This document shows positions 16,718 to 25,865 of a stretch of DNA of 64,000 nucleotides, one piece after another. The first letter of the stretch is position 1. Each line of letters starts with the position of its first letter. This DNA is from Pseudomonas fluorescens. Lineage in GTDB: Bacteria; Pseudomonadota; Gammaproteobacteria; Pseudomonadales; Pseudomonadaceae. A program made the position numbers and the translations under genes. The stretch covers positions 3,534,001-3,598,000 of the forward strand of contig NZ_CP148752.1 in NCBI RefSeq assembly GCF_040448305.1. The letters run 5' to 3'. Below the pieces are notes generated by a model that was not told the DNA's origin, ran no database searches, and saw only the letters and a list, made by a program, of their open reading frames with translations.

Positions 16718-17398
16718 ATGTCGCTATCGAGTGCCGATTTTTCCGCCATCTGGCTGACCCTGAAACTGGCGTCCCTGACGACCGTCATCCTGCTGATTGT
16801 CGGCACTCCGATTGCGCTATGGCTGTCGCGCACCCGTTCCTGGCTGCGCGGTCCGGTCGGGGCGATTGTCGCCCTGCCCCTGGTGCTGCCACCGACAGTG
16901 ATCGGTTTTTATCTGTTGCTGGCGCTCGGCCCTCACGGGTTCATTGGCCAGCTCAGCCAGTCACTCGGCCTTGGCACCCTCACGTTCAGTTTTGCGGGGC
17001 TGGTCATTGGTTCGGTGTTGTATTCGATGCCGTTTGTGGTCCAGCCGCTGCAAAACGCTTTTTCCGCGATTGGCACGCGCCCGCTCGAAGTGGCTGCGAC
17101 ATTACGGGCCAATCCCTGGGACACCTTTTTCAGCGTGACGCTGCCCCTGGCCCGCCCCGGTTTCATTACCGCGGCCATTCTCGGTTTCGCCCACACCGTC
17201 GGTGAGTTCGGCGTGGTGCTGATGATCGGCGGCAACATTCCCGAGAAGACCCGCGTGGTCTCGGTGCAGATCTACGATCACGTCGAAGCCATGGAATATG
17301 CCCAGGCCCATTGGCTGGCCGGGGCGATGCTGGTGTTCTCGTTTGTCGTCCTGCTGGCGCTGTATTCCAGCCGTAAAACCAAAGCGGGCTGGAGCTGA
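16718..17398 (+). CDS. modB: Molybdate ABC transporter, permease
   Basis: 226 residues with five hydrophobic segments and the cytoplasmic EAA loop [25 protein letters not shown] that contacts the ATPase. This is the size of other ModB proteins. It starts immediately after the modA stop and ends 3 bp before modC. It forms the transmembrane channel of the molybdate importer. Confidence 0.95.
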   Translation: MSLSSADFSAIWLTLKLASLTTVILLIVGTPIALWLSRTRSWLRGPVGAIVALPLVLPPTVIGFYLLLALGPHGFIGQLSQSLGLGTLTFSFAGLVIGSVLYSMPFVVQPLQNAFSAIGTRPLEVAATLRANPWDTFFSVTLPLARPGFITAAILGFAHTVGEFGVVLMIGGNIPEKTRVVSVQIYDHVEAMEYAQAHWLAGAMLVFSFVVLLALYSSRKTKAGWS

Positions 17399-17401
17399 TC
17401 G

Positions 17402-18481
17402 ATGATTCAAATGCGTCTGAAACTACGTTATTCAGGCTTCGCCCTGGACGTCGACCTGCAGCTGCCGGGCCGTGGCGTCACGGCACTTTACGGCCACTCC
17501 GGCTCGGGCAAGACCACTTGCCTGCGCTGCATCGCCGGCCTGGAACGGGCCGATCAAGGCTTTATCCAGGTCAACGATGAAGTCTGGCAAGACAGCGACA
17601 ACAGGGTTTTCGTCGCGCCGCACAAACGCGCGCTCGGCTACGTGTTCCAGGAAGCCAGCCTGTTTCCGCATCTGTCGGTGCTGGCCAATCTGGAGTTCGG
17701 CCTCAAGCGCATTCCCAAGCCGCAGCGTCGGGTCGACATGGCCCACGCCACTGAGTTGCTGGGCATCGGCCATTTACTGGACCGGCACCCACAACATCTT
17801 TCAGGCGGTGAGCGACAGCGCGTCGGCATCGCCCGCGCGCTGCTCACCAGCCCGAAACTGTTGTTGATGGATGAGCCACTGGCGGCGCTGGATGCCCAAC
17901 GCAAAAGTGAAATCCTGCCCTACTTGCAACGCCTGCACGACGAACTCGACATCCCGGTGCTGTACGTCAGTCACTCCCAGGATGAAGTCGCGCGGCTAGC
18001 CGACCATATCGTGTTGCTCAACAACGGCAAGGCACTGGCCAGCGGTCCGATCGGCCAGACCCTGGCACGCCTCGACTTGCCGCTGGCAATGGGGGACGAC
18101 GCTGGCGTGGTGATCGAAGGTCGCGTCAGCGCCTATGACGCCGGCTATCAATTGCTCAGCCTGCAACTGCCCGACACCAACCTCGACATTCGTGTGCCTC
18201 ATACGCCAATGGACGTGGGCCAGGCACTGCGCTGCAAGGTCCAGGCGCGGGATGTGAGCCTGAGCCTGGACAATGCCGGGCATAGCAGCATTCTCAATCG
18301 CCTGCCGGTCACCGTGGTCAGTGAAATGAACGCCGATAACGCCGCCCATGTGCTGATTCGCCTGGACGCCGCCGGCACGCCACTGCTTGCGCGGATCACG
18401 CGTTATTCCCGTGATCAACTGAACGTCCATCCTGGCCAGCCACTCTGGGCACAAATAAAAGCGGTCGCGGTGCTGGCGTAA
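17402..18481 (+). CDS. modC: Molybdate ABC transporter, ATP-binding protein
   Basis: 359 residues: Walker [11 protein letters not shown] near 31-40, Q-loop [11 protein letters not shown], signature [16 protein letters not shown], Walker [13 protein letters not shown] and switch His in VSHSQDEV. After residue ~290 comes the TOBE/Mop domain ([29 protein letters not shown]) found in ModC, which can bind molybdate and adjust uptake. GGAG lies 9-12 bp before the ATG. A second ATG three codons in is an alternative start. Confidence 0.95.
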   Translation: MIQMRLKLRYSGFALDVDLQLPGRGVTALYGHSGSGKTTCLRCIAGLERADQGFIQVNDEVWQDSDNRVFVAPHKRALGYVFQEASLFPHLSVLANLEFGLKRIPKPQRRVDMAHATELLGIGHLLDRHPQHLSGGERQRVGIARALLTSPKLLLMDEPLAALDAQRKSEILPYLQRLHDELDIPVLYVSHSQDEVARLADHIVLLNNGKALASGPIGQTLARLDLPLAMGDDAGVVIEGRVSAYDAGYQLLSLQLPDTNLDIRVPHTPMDVGQALRCKVQARDVSLSLDNAGHSSILNRLPVTVVSEMNADNAAHVLIRLDAAGTPLLARITRYSRDQLNVHPGQPLWAQIKAVAVLA

Positions 18482-18607
18482 ATCCGCCGGCACGACTGCA
18501 CCGGGCAGAGGCCAGCGCCTGAACCGACGAATTGACCTGCCTATTTTTTGCACGATCAGCAATGACTTCTATAGTTGAACTGAACACGAATCCGCTGCGG
18601 AGACGCC

Positions 18608-18829
18608 ATGGAAGACATTTTCGTTGTGAAGCGTTGCAACAAGATCATCATCCATGGCCGCCGTGAAGGTGAGGTTGACCACCTGCCACCGGATGCCGCG
18701 GTCTGGTACCGCATCGCCGATACCCGCACCCAAGGCTTTATCGGTGATGGCTACGAGGCTGAAGAGGACGCCCTGCGTGTTTGCCGCCAGTTGAACGCTA
18801 AATCACAAGTGACAGCCCGACAAAGTTGA
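18608..18829 (+). CDS. Conserved small Pseudomonas protein of unknown function
   Basis: 73 residues starting MEDIFVVKRCNKIIIHGRRE, soluble, with a compact central part (DAAVWYRIADTRTQGFIGDG) and an acidic helix AEEDALRVCRQLN. GGAGA precedes the ATG closely. Similar short proteins occur in several fluorescent pseudomonads as far as I recall. It has its own transcription unit between modC and a terminator at 18898. No function is assigned. Confidence 0.7.
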   Translation: MEDIFVVKRCNKIIIHGRREGEVDHLPPDAAVWYRIADTRTQGFIGDGYEAEEDALRVCRQLNAKSQVTARQS

Positions 18830-18897
18830 CGAGCGTCACCATTTTTTAACGGGTCTATACTGAAATAGTTGAAGGATCAGTAACCCTTTCGGCAGAA

Positions 18898-18921
18898 AGC
18901 TCGCCCCAGGCGGGCTTTTTG
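18898..18921 (+). terminator. Rho-independent terminator
   Basis: AGCTCGCC and GGCGGGCT form the stem around a CCA loop, followed by TTTT. It separates the small genes at 18608 and 18959. Confidence 0.75.
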
Positions 18922-18958
18922 CTGCCACACCCAGGTTTCTTGAACGGAGGTGTCTCCC

Positions 18959-19189
18959 ATGTCCGAAAAAGAGTCCATCACCACCCTGCTCACCTTGCTG
19001 GACTCCCGTCAGGCTCGCCTGGCAGCGGCCTGCAAGGAAATCGCCGACTGGGTCGATCATCAAGGCGGACACCCCACCGCCCTCAGAATTCGTGATCGCC
19101 TGAACGATATCGAGAAGGACACGCCGCTGATCCGGCACACGCTGTCGTCTCTCAAACCTGTCGACCGGCCTCTGCCTCGGTTCAGATGA
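18959..19189 (+). CDS. Small helical protein of unknown function
   Basis: 76 residues from the ATG at 18959, which has GGAGG 8 bp upstream; a GTG three codons earlier overlaps that site and is not favoured. The sequence is mostly helical (SITTLLTLLDSRQARLAAAC, ALRIRDRLNDIEKD) and soluble. Codon use matches the neighbours. It is transcribed alone after the terminator at 18898-18921. No domain is recognised. Confidence 0.6.
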   Translation: MSEKESITTLLTLLDSRQARLAAACKEIADWVDHQGGHPTALRIRDRLNDIEKDTPLIRHTLSSLKPVDRPLPRFR

Positions 19190-19396
19190 TCCGTCACGGA
19201 TTTGCGGTGCGAGGACAGGCCCGATCCGGGCAGCATGATCGGTGACAGTGACGTCCCCGAACCGTTGGCTGCCTGTTGCATTTCCATCCTTTCTTACAAC
19301 CCGGCCTGGCGTCGGGATTTTTTGTTGCGCAAAACCAATCGAACGTCCCCGCTCACGTGGAGTCAACCGCTCACACGTCACGAAGGAGACGTTCCA

Positions 19397-19681
19397 ATGG
19401 TCACTCATTTCAAAGTCAGCGGGCACCTGGCCTGCGGTCACCACGGCAATAACCTCGTATCGACCCGCGAACTCAATCGGGTGAAGTGCAGAAGTTGCCG
19501 AAACACCGACGCCTACAAAGAAGCACGCAAGACCGAACGCAACGCTGCCCGCCGCGCAGCACGCAAAGCCAAAGCCATGCTCACCGCCAATAACTGGCGT
19601 TCAGCCTGGACCGAGCGACTGACCGCGATGGCTGGCCTGCAACGACTGCCCCGTGGCTTTGGCGGCCAACCCTTCGTTTAG
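19397..19681 (+). CDS. Small basic protein with a Cys pattern, unknown function
   Basis: 94 residues from the ATG at 19397, which is preferred because AAGGAG precedes it and the upstream frame (from 19202) has no such site. Near the N-terminus LACGHHG and VKCRSCRN give a C-x(n)-CxxC arrangement that could hold zinc. The middle is very basic (KEARKTERNAARRAARKAKA). A nucleic-acid-binding role is possible but only inferred from charge and the Cys pattern. Confidence 0.65.
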   Translation: MVTHFKVSGHLACGHHGNNLVSTRELNRVKCRSCRNTDAYKEARKTERNAARRAARKAKAMLTANNWRSAWTERLTAMAGLQRLPRGFGGQPFV

Positions 19682-19706
19682 GGAAACTGAAACAACCGCC
19701 AGGCTT

Positions 19707-20390
19707 TTACGGCGAGTCGATGTTCCTGCGCGCGGGCTCCATGATCTCGCGCAGGGACATGCGCTTGAACGCCTCGACCAGCGCTCGCCCCTCATCGGGT
19801 GCACAAGTGACCGCCAACCGCATGGTCGCCTCCCCTAGGTGCCAGATCAAAAACGCGGACTCCTCGACCTGCTGTTCGTCGCAGTCGGGATAGACGCGAA
19901 GCATGGCCTGGGACAGCAGCGCTCCGGCAACCCGGCTCTCCCCCAGTTCAAGCTGCAACAACTGCTTGTCGGCTTGCATGCCGGACCAGATGTCACGCAT
20001 CACCGGTGTCGCCATCACGATCTCGTAATACTGATCGAGCAGCTGCGAATAGGCGGCGTGCAAACCCCGGGCATCCTCGACGGCATCCATTGCCTCTTCA
20101 ATGCAACGGCGGCTTTCAGCGTTGTAGCGCTCGGCCAGCGTACGGATCACGGAACTCTTGTCGGGAAAATACTGATATAGGGAACCAATCGAGATCTCGG
20201 AGCGCTCGGCTATTTCACTCATCTTGAGTTGGTCGCTGCCCTTGTCCGCGATCAATTGAGTGGCCATCGCCAGAATCCGCTCCTGACGCTCGCGGCTGCG
20301 CTGTTGCGTGGGATTGCGTCGAACCGCTTGCGCAGCAGGCTGTTCGAGGGTTTCAGAGGGCTTTTTGCGCACGAGCGAATTCCCGATCAA
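19707..20390 (-). CDS. TetR-family repressor
   Basis: About 227 residues. The N-terminal helix-turn-helix of TetR regulators is clear: RQERILAMATQLIADKGSDQ, then MSEIAERSEISIGSLYQYFP and DKSSVIRTLAERY. The ligand-binding C-terminal half is variable as usual. The frame opens with TTG at 20390; a GTG at 20372 with a CGGGA site is an equally good start. It is divergent from the NmrA-like gene at 20550, which it most likely controls. The gap contains GTGA/TCAC-type inverted repeats, for example near 20394-20408. Confidence 0.88.
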   Translation of the reverse strand: MIGNSLVRKKPSETLEQPAAQAVRRNPTQQRSRERQERILAMATQLIADKGSDQLKMSEIAERSEISIGSLYQYFPDKSSVIRTLAERYNAESRRCIEEAMDAVEDARGLHAAYSQLLDQYYEIVMATPVMRDIWSGMQADKQLLQLELGESRVAGALLSQAMLRVYPDCDEQQVEESAFLIWHLGEATMRLAVTCAPDEGRALVEAFKRMSLREIMEPARRNIDSP

Positions 20391-20549
20391 TAACGTGACA
20401 TGTACTCACCTTAGCATCGCCACTCCCTACGCCCAATAACAGATGCCACACGTCGGGGAATTCGCTTTGGCGGCTTGACGGCAAAACATGAGGATCTATC
20501 ATCTTTTAAACATGAGCATCACTCACATTAACCGATGGAGATGAACGCA

Positions 20550-21392
20550 ATGAAAACGGCTCAACCAATCACGCTGGTCCTCGGCGCCACCGGCAAAACC
20601 GGACGGCGAATCACACAACGACTCGAAGCGGCCGGCCTGCCCGTTCGCCGGGGTTCGCGCGACGCCAATCCACCCTTCGACTGGGAAGATCGATCAACTT
20701 GGGACGCCGTGATCGATGGCGTTCAATCGGTCTACGTTTCCTTTCAACCTGATCTCGCCGTTCCAGGCGCCCTTGAAAGCATCCAGGCGTTCACCGACCT
20801 GGCGGTGAAAAGCGGAGTCCGCAAACTGGTCTTGTTATCCGGGCGCGGCGAAGTTGAAGCGGAACAGGCCGAACGCGTCGTACAGGACAGCGGGATTGAC
20901 TGGACGATCCTGCGGGCCAGTTGGTTCTGCCAGAACTTCAGCGAGGCACACTTTCTTGACCCCATTGTGCAAGGTGAACTCGCACTCCCCGTCGGCCAGG
21001 TCGCCGAGCCCTTTGTCGATGCAGAAGACATCGCCGAGTGTGCCGCCGCGGCACTGACCCAACCCGGACACACTGACCAGCTCTATGAATTGACCGGCCC
21101 TCGGGCGTTGACCTTTGCTCAAGCCGTGACCGAAATTGCCCGCTCCACCGGTCGCAATATCGAATTCGTGGCCGTACCGCCGGACGCCTATCGACAGGCA
21201 ATGGAACAGGAACAACTTCCCCCCGAGTTGATGGATCTGGTGTTGTATCTGTTCACGACTGTGCTCGACGGTCGCAACACACCCGTGGCCGATGGCGTGC
21301 AGCGCGCACTGGGTCGGCCGGCCCGCGACTTTAGCGACTACGTACAGCGCACTGCCGCTACGGGCATCTGGGGGAATGGCAGTCCGACGTAA
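20550..21392 (+). CDS. NmrA-like NAD(P)-binding oxidoreductase
   Basis: 280 residues from the ATG at 20550, chosen because GGAG lies about 10 bp upstream. The N-terminal Rossmann motif is LVLGATGKTGRRITQRL (G-x-x-G-x-x-G). The SDR catalytic Tyr-Lys pair is absent, as in atypical SDRs of the NmrA/QOR2 type. The block GVRKLVLLSGRGEVEAEQAE and WTILRASWFCQNFSEAHF are typical of that group. Such proteins act as NADPH-dependent quinone reductases or redox sensors. It is divergent from a TetR gene, suggesting induction by an electrophile or aromatic compound. Substrate unknown. Confidence 0.85.
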   Translation: MKTAQPITLVLGATGKTGRRITQRLEAAGLPVRRGSRDANPPFDWEDRSTWDAVIDGVQSVYVSFQPDLAVPGALESIQAFTDLAVKSGVRKLVLLSGRGEVEAEQAERVVQDSGIDWTILRASWFCQNFSEAHFLDPIVQGELALPVGQVAEPFVDAEDIAECAAAALTQPGHTDQLYELTGPRALTFAQAVTEIARSTGRNIEFVAVPPDAYRQAMEQEQLPPELMDLVLYLFTTVLDGRNTPVADGVQRALGRPARDFSDYVQRTAATGIWGNGSPT

Positions 21393-21484
21393 AGCAGTGG
21401 CGAGAACCTGCTTCGTCGACTAGGGTTTTTGGCGTATCGAACAGCGGCGCCTTTATTGGCAGGAGCCTGATCAAGGAGGTACCC

Positions 21485-21679
21485 ATGTCACCCAATCGTA
21501 GTGCTGAACAAACCTACCGCCAGTGGTCCAGCCCGATCCTGTTGGAACTCAAGGAGCGAGAACATCAAATGAACCCGTCAGACCGCCAGGCCTTGGAAAA
21601 CGTACTGCTGGAAAGAAGGCTGATCGATACCGGCAACCCAACCGGCAGCGAACGCCGCAAGGCAGACCCGGCGTCCTGA
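21485..21679 (+). CDS. Small hypothetical protein
   Basis: 64 residues, soluble and charged, with AAGGAGGT at 21474-21481 before the ATG, which is a strong ribosome-binding site. The middle (RQALENVLLERRLIDTGNPT) looks helical. It is the last backbone-like gene before the hairpin and tRNA-like sequence at 21728. Function unknown. Confidence 0.55.
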   Translation: MSPNRSAEQTYRQWSSPILLELKEREHQMNPSDRQALENVLLERRLIDTGNPTGSERRKADPAS

Positions 21680-21727
21680 AGCATCAGGCAACCACGATCA
21701 AGATAGAAATAATGGAGCAGAAACAAA

Positions 21728-21763
21728 CAAGGGCTTGCATCAGTTTTCACTTGCAAGCCCTTG
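21728..21763. terminator. Perfect 12-bp hairpin beside a tRNA-like sequence
   Basis: CAAGGGCTTGCA and TGCAAGCCCTTG are perfect inverted repeats around a 12-base loop, followed by a short AT-rich stretch. The same design (hairpin, 7-bp spacer, tRNA 3' end) recurs at 36528-36593. Hairpins like this usually terminate integrase genes next to a tRNA attachment site. Confidence 0.65.
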
Positions 21764-21770
21764 ATTTTAT

Positions 21771-21865
21771 GTGGCGCCCGACACTGGAATCGAACCGGCA
21801 CACCCTTGCGGTCAGGAAAAACCACCTGTTTCAAGTGCCAACGTTCGCTCTGTGTCCGACGTTGT
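21771..21865 (-). pseudogene. Decayed tRNA-like sequence (possible attachment-site remnant)
   Basis: Read on the minus strand the end is GTGCCGGTTCGATTCCAGTG then TCGGGCGCCA: a T-arm with GGTTCGATTCC and a terminal CCA-like end. Before it, GACCGCAAGGGTG resembles the variable arm of a class II (Leu or Ser) tRNA. The T stem has mismatches and I cannot fold a normal D arm, anticodon arm or acceptor stem, so it is not a functional tRNA by eye. Its 3' end resembles the one at 36570-36593. Confidence 0.45.
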
Positions 21866-21938
21866 TCCAGCTCTCATTAATCTATTTTTGATAATTATTA
21901 ATTTCCCTACTCCGCTCCTTTGGCTTTGAATGCGCATC

Positions 21939-22086
21939 GAGGAGGGTCGGCCAAGGTAGGACTTACAGGTGACGCCTTTGACGGATGCTTCGAATGCAGC
22001 CAAGCCTGCATTTGAAGAGGCTGACCCTCCTCACCATGTGTACTATTTTGCCCCGCATCTTCCCCCAGGAGGTGCGGGGATTTTTT
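21939..22086 (+). ncRNA. Candidate structured RNA ending in a terminator
   Basis: GAGGAGGGTCGGCC (21939-21952) pairs with GGCTGACCCTCCTC (22019-22032) over 14 bp with one G-U pair. Inside it AATGCAG (21993-21999) pairs with CTGCATT (22006-22012). An independent terminator follows at 22051. No reading frame here looks real. The nested long stem plus terminator suggests a small RNA or leader RNA. No known family is recognised. Confidence 0.45.
22051..22086 (+). terminator. Rho-independent terminator
   Basis: CCCCGCA and TGCGGGG form the stem around a 15-base loop, followed by TTTTTT. It closes the candidate structured RNA. Confidence 0.8.
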
Positions 22087-22171
22087 ACAGCAATAAGTAC
22101 AAGTCAGAAGCAAAGCTGTTAAGCGCTGGCAAGTAGCATGTACTTCAAGCAGGTTAGATACATACCCCCTA

Positions 22172-22648
22172 CTACCCGACCATCAAACTCACTGGCGCTT
22201 TGACTTCCTTTACGACAAAGGAGGTGCAAACGTCTTTGACACCTGGAAAACCATTTATATTGTTTCTGGCAAACTCACTAAATTCAGCCAAATCAGTTGC
22301 CAAGACCGTTAACTGGTAATCATAAACACCTGAAATGCAGTGGCAGGCTATAACCTGCTCAAAAGAAGTTATCGACTCCTCGAACGCCTTCATATGGGTA
22401 GTATCCTTTTGACCCAGGGATACCTGTACAAAGGCAGTAATAGCGTATCCAAGCATTTCAGTATTAATGCTGGCATGGTAGCCTCGCACCAGACCTATTT
22501 CTTCGAGCCTTTTGACCCGTCTCCAGCATGGCGATGCGCTCAGTGATACCAGCTCAGCAAGCTCCGCACTCGACAGCCTTGCATTCCGCTGGAGCGCCGC
22601 CAATATGCGGCGATCCGTAGCGTCTATCTTAACCTTTGGTATGATCAT
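22172..22648 (-). CDS. Lrp/AsnC-family transcriptional regulator
   Basis: 158 residues from ATG 22648. The N-terminal helix-turn-helix DATDRRILAALQRNARLSSA, then ELAELVSLSASPCWRRVKRL, is typical of Lrp; the C-terminal RAM domain includes GYAITAFVQVSL and CHCISGVYDYQLTVLATDL. Twelve extra codons upstream (to 22684) lack a ribosome-binding site. Lrp-type regulators sense amino acids. In Pseudomonas putida an Lrp-type protein (MdeR) activates the methionine gamma-lyase operon mdeAB, and the next gene here is an mdeB-like E1 component, which supports a similar role. The mdeA gene itself is absent. Confidence 0.9.
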   Translation of the reverse strand: MIIPKVKIDATDRRILAALQRNARLSSAELAELVSLSASPCWRRVKRLEEIGLVRGYHASINTEMLGYAITAFVQVSLGQKDTTHMKAFEESITSFEQVIACHCISGVYDYQLTVLATDLAEFSEFARNNINGFPGVKDVCTSFVVKEVKAPVSLMVG

Positions 22649-23063
22649 TTCAAAAACCCCAAAAATACAGAATATACATTCCATATCCCCTCAATAGAGT
22701 AAGGGATCTTAGCATAAGTTTTTTTCAAGAAGGCCGTAGTATCTTCCCACCGGTTCGCATACTGCACTGGGCTGGGCTGGGAGCCCGCGCCTTGAAACAA
22801 CCTCGCAAGGGACTAGTTCTCGGTTAAGCAATAATATCAGTTTAAGCCCGAAGCGCGGCAAAGGCTAAATTTGCTAAAAGTCCGAAGTCCTGACGTATAA
22901 TTAATTTCATGCAGTGGCACCCCAAGCCCCCGGGCTAACTTACGAACTGATGGTGAAGCGAACGGCAAAATTTCATTGAAAACTACTTTCTCAATGTTTG
23001 CCTGACAGCGTTAATTGGAATAATGGGCGAAAGCCATTTCGATGCCACCGTCACAAACTCACA
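22649..23063. other. Non-coding gap between the Lrp gene and the E1-type gene
   Basis: 415 bp, AT-rich. A TATAAT hexamer occurs at 22896-22901, without a clear -35 partner. No open frame looks real and no strong terminator is seen after the E1 gene. It presumably holds the promoter of the Lrp gene and may mark where a gene was lost. Confidence 0.35.
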
Positions 23064-25772
23064 TCAACATTCCCAAGGGGCTGTTTCGTCAAATCCAATG
23101 TCGTATTTTTCAATTGCACGAGAGCAGATTTCAGCACTAAGTTTCCCTTCGTGCACCAAGGCCCACAGGGCGCTGAGGACTATCTGATGACGGTCGACTT
23201 CAAAAAATTTGCGTAAAGCTGCCCGAGTATCGCTGCGACCAAAACCATCGGTACCCAGAACGACATAGTGATCCTCAACATAGGAACCAATAAGTTGCGC
23301 AAGCGCGCGCACGTAATCGGTCGCACCAATGATTGGAGTCCCCTTCGGCAAACACTCAGCCACATGGCTAGTCTTCTGATCGCCTTCAGGATGATGCCGG
23401 TTCCAACGTTCTACTCCTCTGGCGTTCCTGGCGAGCTCTGTAAAACTCGTGACACTCCATACCTCGGAATCGATCTGCCAATCTGCGCTCAGGAGTTCTG
23501 CTGCAGCCATCACTTCTCGCAAGATGGTTCCTGATCCGAGCAGCCGAACTTTGTTCGATTCCGCTCCACACTTTTGTTCTGAGAAGAGGTACATGCCTTT
23601 GATGATGTCTTTCTCAACATCAGTCGGCAGGCTAGGCTGAGCGTAGTTCTCGTTCATAAGGGTGATGTAGTAGAACTCATCAACCTGTTCCTCCAGCATC
23701 TGACGCATGCCATGGTCTAGAATTACGGCAAATTCACCAGCGAATGCAGGGTCATAAGCTCTGCAATTTGGCACCAGAGCAGCCATCAAATGGCTACTGC
23801 CATCTTGATGCTGCAGACCTTCCCCGCCCAAGGTTGTACGGCCTGCCGTGGCTCCGAGCAGAAAGCCTCTAGCCCTCTGATCAGCTGCCGCCCAAATGAG
23901 ATCGCCGACTCGCTGAAAACCGAACATTGAGTAATAGATGTAGAACGGCAGCATGGGCAGGCCATGGGTGGCATAGCTGGTTGCCGCTGCCACCCAGGAG
24001 CTGATGGCACTCGCTTCGCTGATACCCTCTTCGAGTATTTGACCATCCAGCGCCTCCCGATAGCTCAGAATCGAGCCAATGTCCTCTGGCTCATAATGCT
24101 GACCGACGCTGGAATAGATACCGATTTGCTTGAACAGATTCGCCATCCCGAACGTCCGGGCTTCATCTGCCACAATGGGAACCACACGCCGTCCCAAAAC
24201 AGGATCTTTCAGCAAGCTGCTGAGCATCCTGACAAAAGCCATAGTCGTGGACATTTCCTTGCCTTGCGCTTTAGTGGCAAAGCTTGCATACACATCCAAT
24301 CCGGGTACCGCGACCACCGGAACATTCGTTTGCCGGCTTGGCGTAAAGCCCCCAAGGCTTTGCCGACGCTCAAGGAGATAGCGAATTTCACGACTATCAT
24401 CGGCAGGTTTGTAGAACGAGAGAGTCTCAACCTGCTCATCAGTCAAAGGAAGATTGAATCGATTTCTAAAGCCGATAAGCGTTTCGCGATCAAGCTTCTT
24501 TTGCTGATGAGTCGTCATTTTCCCTTGGCCGGCTTCGCCCATCCCATAACCTTTTTTGGTCTGGGCAAGAACCACAGTAGGCTGGCCCTTATGAACAGAA
24601 GCAGCGTGGTAGGCGGCATAGATCTTCACCATATCGTGGCCGCCACGTTTCAGCCGATCGATTTGTTCGTCTGTGAAACCTTGGGCAAGCTTTGCCAATG
24701 CTTCGTTTTGACCAAAGAAATGATCCCTGCTGTAACGTCCGTCTTTCGCCGCAAAAGTCTGGAACTGCCCATCAACGGTTTCCGAAAGGGCCCGCACCAG
24801 GCTTCCGTCAGTGTCACGGGCGAAAAGCCCATCCCAATCAGACCCCCAAACCAGTTTTATGACGTTCCAGCCAGCCCCGACAAACAATGCTTCCAGCTCG
24901 TCGATGATTCGCCCATTGCCTCGTACCGGCCCATCTAACCGCTGAAGATTGCAATTGACTACCCAGATCAGGTTATCCAGCCCCTCCCTTGCAGCCAAAG
25001 TAAGAGCTGACATACTTTCCGGCTCATCCATCTCACCGTCACCGAAAACGCCCCACACTTTTCGCTCAGATGTGTTTAACAAGCCACGGTTGTGAAGATA
25101 CCGCATGAATCGGGCCTGGAAGATCGAACTAATTGGGCCGATGCCCATCGATCCCGTCGGAAATTGCCAGAAGTCCGGCATTAACCAAGGGTGTGGATAG
25201 CTGGATAAGCCCTGTACCCCGTGGCCAGAAGCGGTGATCTCCTGCCGGTAATGCTGAAGGTTCTCTTCTCCCAGCCGCCCCTCAAGAAAAGCTCGCGCGT
25301 AAACGCCTGGTGCCGAATGAGGCTGATAGAAGACCAGGTCGCCACCAAAAGCGTCGCTCCTCGCTCTGAAGAAATGGTTAAAACCAACCTCGAACAAATC
25401 AGCCGCACTCGCGTAGCTGGCGATATGACCACCCAAGTCCCCATATGCCTGGTTAGCACGTACGACCATGGCTAGAGCATTCCAGCGAATTATCGATGAC
25501 AGGCGTTCCTCGATTGCCAAATCGCCTGGGAATGCAGGCTGCTTTGTCACGGGGATGGGGTTGATGTAGGGCGTACCCAGCGTAGGTTTCCAGCCAATGC
25601 CGGGATCACGGACGAGACTGACCAGCTCATCGATGATTTCGCGAGCCCTCTCAGGGCCACTATTTTCAATCAAGGAAAGTAGCGCATCACGCCACTCTGC
25701 AGACTCCTGCGTGTCGCTTTCGCTGGCGGAAAACTCCAAACTTTCAGGAGTACCGTGCTGGGAACTATTCAT
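23064..25772 (-). CDS. Homodimeric 2-oxoacid dehydrogenase E1 component (AceE paralogue, MdeB-like)
   Basis: 902 residues, full length for a homodimeric pyruvate dehydrogenase E1. Visible features: the active-site His region GGHIASYASAADLFEVGFNH, the thiamine-diphosphate motif GDGEMDEPES, SGHGVQGLSSYPHPWLMPDF, and the C-terminal transketolase half with GGEGLQHQDGSSHL. The enzyme decarboxylates a 2-oxoacid and passes the acyl group to a lipoyl E2, which is not encoded here. An Lrp gene downstream and a branched-chain aminotransferase upstream on the same strand point to an amino-acid-derived 2-oxoacid such as 2-oxobutyrate, as for P. putida MdeB. GAGGTGAG precedes the start. Confidence 0.9.
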   Translation of the reverse strand: MNSSQHGTPESLEFSASESDTQESAEWRDALLSLIENSGPERAREIIDELVSLVRDPGIGWKPTLGTPYINPIPVTKQPAFPGDLAIEERLSSIIRWNALAMVVRANQAYGDLGGHIASYASAADLFEVGFNHFFRARSDAFGGDLVFYQPHSAPGVYARAFLEGRLGEENLQHYRQEITASGHGVQGLSSYPHPWLMPDFWQFPTGSMGIGPISSIFQARFMRYLHNRGLLNTSERKVWGVFGDGEMDEPESMSALTLAAREGLDNLIWVVNCNLQRLDGPVRGNGRIIDELEALFVGAGWNVIKLVWGSDWDGLFARDTDGSLVRALSETVDGQFQTFAAKDGRYSRDHFFGQNEALAKLAQGFTDEQIDRLKRGGHDMVKIYAAYHAASVHKGQPTVVLAQTKKGYGMGEAGQGKMTTHQQKKLDRETLIGFRNRFNLPLTDEQVETLSFYKPADDSREIRYLLERRQSLGGFTPSRQTNVPVVAVPGLDVYASFATKAQGKEMSTTMAFVRMLSSLLKDPVLGRRVVPIVADEARTFGMANLFKQIGIYSSVGQHYEPEDIGSILSYREALDGQILEEGISEASAISSWVAAATSYATHGLPMLPFYIYYSMFGFQRVGDLIWAAADQRARGFLLGATAGRTTLGGEGLQHQDGSSHLMAALVPNCRAYDPAFAGEFAVILDHGMRQMLEEQVDEFYYITLMNENYAQPSLPTDVEKDIIKGMYLFSEQKCGAESNKVRLLGSGTILREVMAAAELLSADWQIDSEVWSVTSFTELARNARGVERWNRHHPEGDQKTSHVAECLPKGTPIIGATDYVRALAQLIGSYVEDHYVVLGTDGFGRSDTRAALRKFFEVDRHQIVLSALWALVHEGKLSAEICSRAIEKYDIGFDETAPWEC

Positions 25773-25865
25773 GGTTATCTCACCTCACATCAAGAAGTCT
25801 AGCCACCATTAGGAATAGTTGACTGTGGCTCCAGCAATAGCCGCGACATCCTGGTCACCCGACCA

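Noticed and set aside
21771..21865. Functional tRNA-Leu/Ser gene on the minus strand
   Set aside because: The T stem is mismatched and no proper acceptor, D or anticodon arms can be folded by eye; kept only as a tRNA-like relic.
23064..25772. Housekeeping pyruvate dehydrogenase aceE
   Set aside because: No aceF follows, an Lrp gene and aminotransferase flank it, and it lies in an accessory region; an MdeB-like paralogue is more likely.
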